From assembly GCF_029338255.1 (NCBI RefSeq), contig NZ_CP119787.1:620001-684000 (forward strand): 64,000 nucleotides of DNA. The letters are read 5' to 3'. Below, in pieces: positions 58,930 to 64,000 of the stretch; the stretch's first letter is position 1, and every line of letters starts with the position of its first letter. This stretch comes from Haloarcula halobia. GTDB lineage: Archaea; Halobacteriota; Halobacteria; Halobacteriales; Haloarculaceae. The translations under genes and the position numbers were made by a program. The notes under the pieces were generated by a model. It was not told the DNA's origin, searched no databases, and saw only the letters and a program-made list of their open reading frames with translations.

Positions 58930-59562
58930 ATGCATCGCGAGCACCTCTCCGGCGGGCGCGACGACCGCGGGCAGGTCGGCATCGGGACGCTCATCGTGTT
59001 CATCGCGATGGTGCTCGTCGCGGCCATCGCCGCCGGCGTGCTCATCAACACTGCCGGCTTCCTCCAGAGTTCGGCGCAGGCGACGGGACAGGAGGCCAGC
59101 GACTCGACGACGAACCGGGTCCAGGTCGTCAGCACGTCGGCCGACCACTTCACGAACAACGACGAGGTCGGCGTGGTCAACGTCACGGTGAAGGCCGGAC
59201 CGGGATCGGGGAACGTCGACCTCGAAACGGCGACGGTCCAGTGGGTCGGACCGACCGGTTCGTACTACCAGCTGGCGTCGGGCGGTGCCTCCGGGAACCC
59301 CGACGGCCGGTTCATGGTCTCGACCATCCAGGACGACGACGGCTCCCAGCCCGTGCTGAACGACCCCGAGGACCGCTTCAAGATAACGCTCGACCTCGGT
59401 ACCGCCGACCTCACCAAACTGGGCACCAGCGACACGTTCGGCCAGCCCATCGGTGAAGGGGAGACGGCCACCATCCGCATCACGACGGCCTCGGGCGCGA
59501 CGACGGAGAAGCGCATCGTCGTGCCACAGACGCTCTCGGGCGAGTCGTCTGTCCTGCTGTAG
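58930..59562 (+). CDS. arlB: Archaellin (flagellin)
   Basis: The 210-residue product is an archaellin subunit. The N-terminus has a class III signal peptide: charged RDDRG, cleaved by the PibD/ArlK peptidase after the Gly before QVGIGT, then the highly conserved hydrophobic helix [21 protein letters not shown] given as [10 protein letters not shown] and [10 protein letters not shown]. The outer domain is acidic and Asn- and Thr-rich, with an N-glycosylation sequon in VVNVTVK. It is short but complete. The gene stands alone between rfcS and alaS, with none of the arlCDEFGHIJ or second archaellin genes near, so it could be a silent, accessory or variant filament subunit. The name arlB is tentative. 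Confidence 0.88.
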   Translation: MHREHLSGGRDDRGQVGIGTLIVFIAMVLVAAIAAGVLINTAGFLQSSAQATGQEASDSTTNRVQVVSTSADHFTNNDEVGVVNVTVKAGPGSGNVDLETATVQWVGPTGSYYQLASGGASGNPDGRFMVSTIQDDDGSQPVLNDPEDRFKITLDLGTADLTKLGTSDTFGQPIGEGETATIRITTASGATTEKRIVVPQTLSGESSVLL

Positions 59563-59581
59563 GCAGGCCCCCTTCGGAACA

Positions 59582-59589
59582 GTTTTAGG
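59582..59589 (+). promoter_or_regulatory. TATA-like element of alaS
   Basis: GTTTTAGG lies 25-32 bp before the ATG at 59614, downstream of the archaellin stop codon. Confidence 0.55.
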
Positions 59590-59613
59590 CGCACGTGGGC
59601 CAAGAATACCCCA

Positions 59614-62397
59614 ATGAGCGACCTCGAGGAAGCCTACCGCCTCGATTACTTCGACGAGGCCGGATTCACCCGCCAGGAGTGTGTCTCCTGTGGGGATATG
59701 TTCTGGGCGCGCGTCGAGCGGGACACCTGCGGCGAACCGCCCTGTGAGGAGTACGGGTTCATCGACAACCCCGGGTTCGACGAGGCCTTCTCCCTCTCGG
59801 AGATGCGCGAGGCGTTCCTCTCTTTCTTCGAGGAGCGCGACCACGCCCGCATCGACCCCTACCCCGTCGCGGCGAACCGCTGGCGCGACGACGTGCTGTT
59901 GACCCAGGCCTCTATCTACGACTTCCAGCCCCTGGTCACCTCGGGGACGACGCCGCCGCCGGCGAACCCGCTCTGTATCTCCCAGCCCTGCATCCGGATG
60001 CAGGACATCGACAACGTGGGCAAGACCGGGCGCCACACCATGGCCTTCGAGATGATGGCTCACCACGCGTTCAACGCCCGCGAGGACTTAGAGGACCCCG
60101 AGCAGTACGCCTACCAGGGCGAGGTCTACTGGAAGGACGAGACCGTGCAGTACTGCGTCGAGCTGTTCGAGGAACTGGGCGCGGACGTCGCCGAACTGAC
60201 CCTCATCGAGGACCCGTGGGTCGGCGGCGGCAACGCCGGGCCCGCCTTCGAGGTCATCTACCGGGGCGCGGAGCTGGCGACGCTCGTCTTCATGTCCCTC
60301 GAACAGGACCCCGACGGCGGGTACGAGATGAAAGACGGCAACCGGTACGCGGAGATGGACACCTACATCGTCGACACCGGCTACGGTCTGGAGCGGTGGA
60401 CCTGGATGTCCCAGGGCACCCCGACGGTGTACGAGGCCGTCTACCCCGACATGATTGCCTTCCTCAAGGACAACGCCGGGGTCGAACTCACCGACGAGGA
60501 GGAAGCCATCGTCCACCAGGCCGCGAAACTCGCGGGCCGGATGGACATCGACGAGGCCGAGGACATCGAGCAGGAACGCGACACCATCGCCGCCGAGGTC
60601 GGCCTCGAGACCGGGGAACTGATCGACCTGATGGAGCCGCTGGAGGACATCTACGCCATCGCCGACCACTGCCGGACGCTGGCGTACATGCTCGGCGACG
60701 GCATCGTCCCCTCGAACGTCGGCACCGGGTATCTGGCCCGGATGGTGCTGCGGCGCACGAAGCGCCTGGTCGACGGCGTCGGCGTCGACGCGCCGCTGGA
60801 CGAACTCGTCGACATGCAGGCCGCCCGCCTGGACTACGAGAACCGCGATACGATTCGGGACATCGTCCGCACGGAGGTCGAGAAGTACCGCGAGACCCTG
60901 GACCGGGGCGGCCGCCGGGTCCGCCAGCTGGCCGACGAGTACGCACAGAAAGACGAGCCGATTCCCCTCGAGGAACTGGTCGAGCTGTACGACTCCCACG
61001 GCATCCAGCCCGACATGGTCGAGGAGATCGCCGCCGAGAAGGGCGTCGAGGTCGACGTCCCCGACGACTTCTACTCGGTGGTCGCCGAGCGCCACGGCGG
61101 CGGCGACTTCCCCGGGGAGGAGCAGGGGGTCCCCTACGCCGACCGCATCGTCGAACTGCCCGAGACCGACCGGCTCTACTACGACGACCAGCAGCGCACC
61201 GAGTTCGAGGCGGTCGTACTGGAGGTGTTCGACCGCGAGGACGGCGACTTCGACGTCGTCTTAGACCAGACGATGTTCTACCCCGAGGGCGGTGGTCAGC
61301 CCCCGGACCACGGGACCCTCTCGACGGACGACGTCACCTGCGAGGTGACCGACGTCCAGCGCTACGACGGCGTCATCGTCCACACCTGCGACGCCGACCC
61401 CGGCAAGGGTGAGTTCGTCCGCGGGCAGCTGGACGCCTCCCGCCGGAAGCGCCTGATGCAACACCACACCGCTACGCACATCGTCATCCACAGCGCCCGG
61501 CAGGTGCTGGGCGAACACGTCCGCCAGGCCGGCGCCCAGAAGGGCGTCGACTCCTCGCGCATCGACGTCAGCCACTACGCCTCGGTGACCCGCGAGCAGG
61601 TCACGGAGATCGAACGGCTGGCCAACGACCTCGTCCAGGACAACGTCTCGGTCACCCAGCAGTGGCCCGACCGCAACGAGGCCGAGGAGAAACACGGCTT
61701 CGACCTCTACCAGGGCGGCATCCCCGCCGGCGAGCAGATCCGCCTCATCCAGGTCGCCGACGACATCCAGGCCTGCGGCGGGACCCACGTCGCCCGCACC
61801 GGCGACATCGGGACGATCAAAGTGCTCGGCACCGAACGCGTCCAGGACGGCGTCATCCGCATCACCTTCGCGGCCGGCAACGCGGCGCTCGAGGCGACAC
61901 AGTCGACCGAGGACGCCCTCTACGAGGCCGCCGACGTGCTCGACGTCGCCCCACAGGAGGTCCCGGAGACGGCCGAACGCTTCTTCGACGAGTGGAAGGC
62001 CCGCGGCAAGGAGATCGAGACGCTCAAAGAGCAACTCGCCGAGGCCCGCGCCTCGGGCGGCGCCGACGCCGAGGAGGTCGAGGTCGGCGACGCCACCGCG
62101 GTCGTCCAGCGCATCGACGCCGACATGGACGAACTGCGCGCCCAGGCCAACGCCGTCACCGAACAGGGGAAGATTGCGGTGCTCGGCTCGGGGCTGGACG
62201 GCGCGCAGTTCGTCGTCTCGGTGCCCGACGGCGTCGACGTCGACGCTGGCGAGGTCGTCGGCGAGCTCGCCCGTCGGGTCGGCGGTGGCGGCGGTGGCCC
62301 GCCGGATTTCGCACAGGGCGGTGGCCCCGACGCAGACGCGCTCGACGGCGCGCTCGCGGACGCTCCCGAGATTCTACGCTCGGTCGCGAACGCATAG
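59614..62397 (+). CDS. alaS: Alanyl-tRNA synthetase
   Basis: The 927-residue product charges tRNA-Ala. The N-terminal part has the archaeal insertion [19 protein letters not shown] (zinc-type Cys), then class II core features: [15 protein letters not shown] near residue 146 and [15 protein letters not shown] near residue 252. The editing domain has [14 protein letters not shown] (zinc HxxxH) near residue 622 and [14 protein letters not shown] (second zinc half) near residue 722, which clear Ser- and Gly-tRNA-Ala. A coiled coil (about 790-820) and a Gly-rich C-terminal DHHA1-type domain ([18 protein letters not shown]) complete the archaeal form. The length is typical. Confidence 0.97.
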   Translation: MSDLEEAYRLDYFDEAGFTRQECVSCGDMFWARVERDTCGEPPCEEYGFIDNPGFDEAFSLSEMREAFLSFFEERDHARIDPYPVAANRWRDDVLLTQASIYDFQPLVTSGTTPPPANPLCISQPCIRMQDIDNVGKTGRHTMAFEMMAHHAFNAREDLEDPEQYAYQGEVYWKDETVQYCVELFEELGADVAELTLIEDPWVGGGNAGPAFEVIYRGAELATLVFMSLEQDPDGGYEMKDGNRYAEMDTYIVDTGYGLERWTWMSQGTPTVYEAVYPDMIAFLKDNAGVELTDEEEAIVHQAAKLAGRMDIDEAEDIEQERDTIAAEVGLETGELIDLMEPLEDIYAIADHCRTLAYMLGDGIVPSNVGTGYLARMVLRRTKRLVDGVGVDAPLDELVDMQAARLDYENRDTIRDIVRTEVEKYRETLDRGGRRVRQLADEYAQKDEPIPLEELVELYDSHGIQPDMVEEIAAEKGVEVDVPDDFYSVVAERHGGGDFPGEEQGVPYADRIVELPETDRLYYDDQQRTEFEAVVLEVFDREDGDFDVVLDQTMFYPEGGGQPPDHGTLSTDDVTCEVTDVQRYDGVIVHTCDADPGKGEFVRGQLDASRRKRLMQHHTATHIVIHSARQVLGEHVRQAGAQKGVDSSRIDVSHYASVTREQVTEIERLANDLVQDNVSVTQQWPDRNEAEEKHGFDLYQGGIPAGEQIRLIQVADDIQACGGTHVARTGDIGTIKVLGTERVQDGVIRITFAAGNAALEATQSTEDALYEAADVLDVAPQEVPETAERFFDEWKARGKEIETLKEQLAEARASGGADAEEVEVGDATAVVQRIDADMDELRAQANAVTEQGKIAVLGSGLDGAQFVVSVPDGVDVDAGEVVGELARRVGGGGGGPPDFAQGGGPDADALDGALADAPEILRSVANA

Positions 62398-62496
62398 GGC
62401 GACGCGACCCGCTGTCGGTCGATCGTGGACTGGTCCCCGCGGGTCCACAATCCGAATGCCTGGACCCGGTCCGAAGAGAGTCGGTGATAGCGGCGC

Positions 62497-63324
62497 TCAG
62501 GGCGATCCGAGGACGCCCACCCTCGCCCGGAACACGTCGGCGTCGAACCAGGCGACGCGGCGGTCACCCCACGCCTCGGCGTCGGTCAGGGCGAACCGCT
62601 CGGCGGCCGCGTCGAAGTCCACCGCAGAGAGGAGGAACGCGAGCGGCTGCTGTGCTGTCTCGGCGAGCCGACTGGCGAGCGCCGACCCCGGAGCGGGCTC
62701 GACGAACGAGACTGGCTGGCCCGGGACGGACGCCACGTCGGCCGCGAGCGGTGTCGCCACGTCGACCGGCGTCGGGAAGTCGTGGAGTCGACGGAACCAC
62801 TCGACCGGCTCCGTGACGGACTCGACTCCGACGAGTATCTCCGCGATGCCGGTGAGTGGCCCGTCGCTGACGGCCGCGTCGGGGACTCGGAAGTCACGGG
62901 GCGTCCGGTCCGTGATTGCGAACGGGAGCACGCCACGGAGTCGCGGGGGACCGTAACTCCCGTTGACCCACTCGACGCGCGTCCCGTCGGGCCGCTCGCG
63001 GCGTCCCGGGTGGGGGCCGTCGACCGGCGCCCCCGTGGCGATGGCACGGGTCAGAAGCGTTCGGACGTCCGCCCGGATACACCAGTTCTCCGGGCCGCGC
63101 CAGTGGTCGACCAGCCCCGCCCAGCGGTCCGGTTCGGTGCCGGGCTCGGTCGGTGTCATCAGCTCCAGGTAGGAGCCGTCGGCGAACGCGACCAGGGAGT
63201 TTTGCGTCTCGCCGCCGTCGTGGACGCCCCCGAACGCGGGGGCCAGACCGACGGCCTCGCAGGCGGCCAGGACTTCGTCGTGGTCCGGCCAGGCGAACAG
63301 GGCGTGGTCGACGGTGAGCGTCAT
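62497..63324 (-). CDS. VOC family (glyoxalase-like) protein
   Basis: The 275-residue product has two halves of the vicinal oxygen chelate fold: LTVDHALFAWPDHDEVLAAC at the start (strand with a metal-type His near residue 6), GETQNSLVAFADGSYLELMTP near residue 38 (Glu near residue 54), and a second part from residue 140 (TGIAEILVGVESVTEPVEWF). The order resembles the Glyoxalase_3-like family of unknown substrate. The metal set is not complete enough to name a reaction. I chose the ATG at 63324, because AGTATTTTCTAC lies about 22-33 bp upstream; an ATG at 63339 would add five residues. It converges with alaS. Confidence 0.85.
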   Translation of the reverse strand: MTLTVDHALFAWPDHDEVLAACEAVGLAPAFGGVHDGGETQNSLVAFADGSYLELMTPTEPGTEPDRWAGLVDHWRGPENWCIRADVRTLLTRAIATGAPVDGPHPGRRERPDGTRVEWVNGSYGPPRLRGVLPFAITDRTPRDFRVPDAAVSDGPLTGIAEILVGVESVTEPVEWFRRLHDFPTPVDVATPLAADVASVPGQPVSFVEPAPGSALASRLAETAQQPLAFLLSAVDFDAAAERFALTDAEAWGDRRVAWFDADVFRARVGVLGSP

Positions 63325-63496
63325 GCGACGCAGGTTCACACCGCAGTAGAAAATACTCTCCTGTGCTGTCCCTGCCGTTCAGTGCTCGGCTCGAGGATGT
63401 GTCTCAGATAGTGACTCGCTCGACCAGCACCGCGACCGAACACTCTCACGGGCCACGCGTCACCGGTCTGGCTCGCGACAGCACGGCCCCGCCCGC

Positions 63497-64000
63497 TCAG
63501 TCGACGTTGCAGACCTTCCGCGCGGCCCGCATCGCCTCGTTGGTCTCACAGACGAGCGTCAGGTGGTCTCCCTCCGCGAGGACGAAGTCGTCGTCGGGCA
63601 CCCGGTCGCTCCCGTCCCGGCTCACCATCGCGACCAGACAGCCATCGGGGAGGTCGTCGGTCACCACCGAGAGCGGACGGTCGGCGAGCGCGTCGTTCGC
63701 GAGTTCGACCTCGAGGACGTCGCCGGTCCGGGCGGCGTCGGCCAGCCAGTGGGCCAGCGCCGGTCGCTCGATGGCGTCGTCCATGGCGTCGGCGACGGCA
63801 AAGCCCGCCGAGATGGTCTCCACGCCGATGTCCTCGAACGCTTCGACGTTGTCCGGCTGGTTCGCCCGGGCGACGACGGTGCCGACGTCGAAGCGGGTGG
63901 TCGCCAGTTGCGAGACGAGCAGGTTCACGTCGTCGTCGGCCGTCGCGGCGACGAACACGCTCGCCCGGTCGATGCCGGCCCGCTCCAGCACCGCCGCCTC
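63497..64000 (-). CDS. TrkA-type RCK domain protein, C-terminal part only
   Basis: The frame is open for 168 codons from the right edge of the window to the stop codon at 63497. The first part is the end of a Rossmann RCK_N domain (DRASVFVAATADDDVNLLVSQ, then FEDIGVETISAGFAVADAM), the second an RCK_C domain with ligand pocket (VLEVELANDALADRPLSVV, LPDGCLVAMVSRDG and LAEGDHLTLVCETNEAM). RCK proteins bind NAD(H) and nucleotides such as c-di-AMP, to control K or Na channels and transporters (Trk). Whether a membrane domain lies upstream cannot be seen. DacZ in the same window makes the possible ligand. Confidence 0.88.
   Translation of the reverse strand, partial: EAAVLERAGIDRASVFVAATADDDVNLLVSQLATTRFDVGTVVARANQPDNVEAFEDIGVETISAGFAVADAMDDAIERPALAHWLADAARTGDVLEVELANDALADRPLSVVTDDLPDGCLVAMVSRDGSDRVPDDDFVLAEGDHLTLVCETNEAMRAARKVCNVD

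Overview
This 64 kb window is chromosomal DNA from a halophilic archaeon (class Halobacteria). The evidence is very high GC, strongly acidic proteins, mostly leaderless genes with a TATA-like element 22-35 bp before the start codon, and marker genes restricted to or typical of haloarchaea: two TatC proteins with one a double-domain TatCt, SAMP2, DacZ, HemAT, ORC1/Cdc6, PCNA, RfcS, Hel308, Cgi121, Tsr3 and an archaellin. Family Haloarculaceae is a guess. Apart from the intein and some intergenic repeat elements it reads as ordinary core chromosome; I see no prophage, IS element, CRISPR array, rRNA or tRNA gene.

Layout. 1-10 kb: end of a membrane protein gene, an alpha/beta hydrolase, PCNA and (divergently, across three perfect 81-bp repeats) RlmE, a queuosine-precursor-type transporter coupled to a ribbon-helix-helix protein, the divergent tatCt/tatCo pair, a histidine phosphatase and LarE. 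10-19 kb: MutS-family ATPase, HemAT aerotaxis transducer followed by a REC-PAS-PAS protein, ORC1/Cdc6, unknown haloarchaeal proteins, a MATE transporter and a ferredoxin. 19-29 kb: Hel308-Cgi121, a metallo-hydrolase, SerS, a NUDIX protein, a peroxiredoxin with a long tail and a SnoaL-like partner, Tsr3, an enolase-superfamily protein and a SWIM zinc-finger protein. 29-38 kb: HisH between two inverted copies of a repeat element, uracil-DNA glycosylase, DUF99, ThuA-like, metallo-hydrolase, L40e, a 7TM histidine kinase, DacZ, Trm1 and a NUDIX protein. 38-50 kb: BrkB/YihY, GlnA with divergent Lrp, a TetR-MATE operon with a clear operator, a kinase-fold protein lacking key residues, an AEC carrier, thiolase, methyltransferase and small proteins. 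50-64 kb: GlmM, RpiA, a 55-aa histone-fold protein, LarB, GIY-YIG protein, phosphohexomutase, SAMP2, RfcS with an intein, archaellin, AlaS, a VOC protein and the end of a TrkA-type RCK protein.

Functional themes. Replication and repair are dense: PCNA, the clamp-loader small subunit, ORC1/Cdc6, Hel308 (ending in a PCNA-interacting peptide), a MutS-family ATPase and a type 4 uracil-DNA glycosylase. RNA modification and translation are represented by RlmE, Trm1, Tsr3, Cgi121, SerS, AlaS and L40e. LarE and LarB imply nickel-pincer cofactor synthesis, with LarC not in view. Signal transduction includes HemAT, a REC-PAS-PAS protein, a 7TM kinase and c-di-AMP synthase.

The most unusual item is the 435-residue intein in RfcS. 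It splits the ATPase just after Walker B. Instead of LAGLIDADG motifs it carries a four-cysteine cluster, NUMOD3-like repeats and a PD-(D/E)XK-type nuclease signature, in DNA visibly richer in A and T than the host gene. Other structural features worth attention are the inverted repeats around hisH, the 81-bp array between pcn and rlmE, a CAGCCAGAAA-ended palindromic element family, and a conserved 12-mer at three convergent gene ends.
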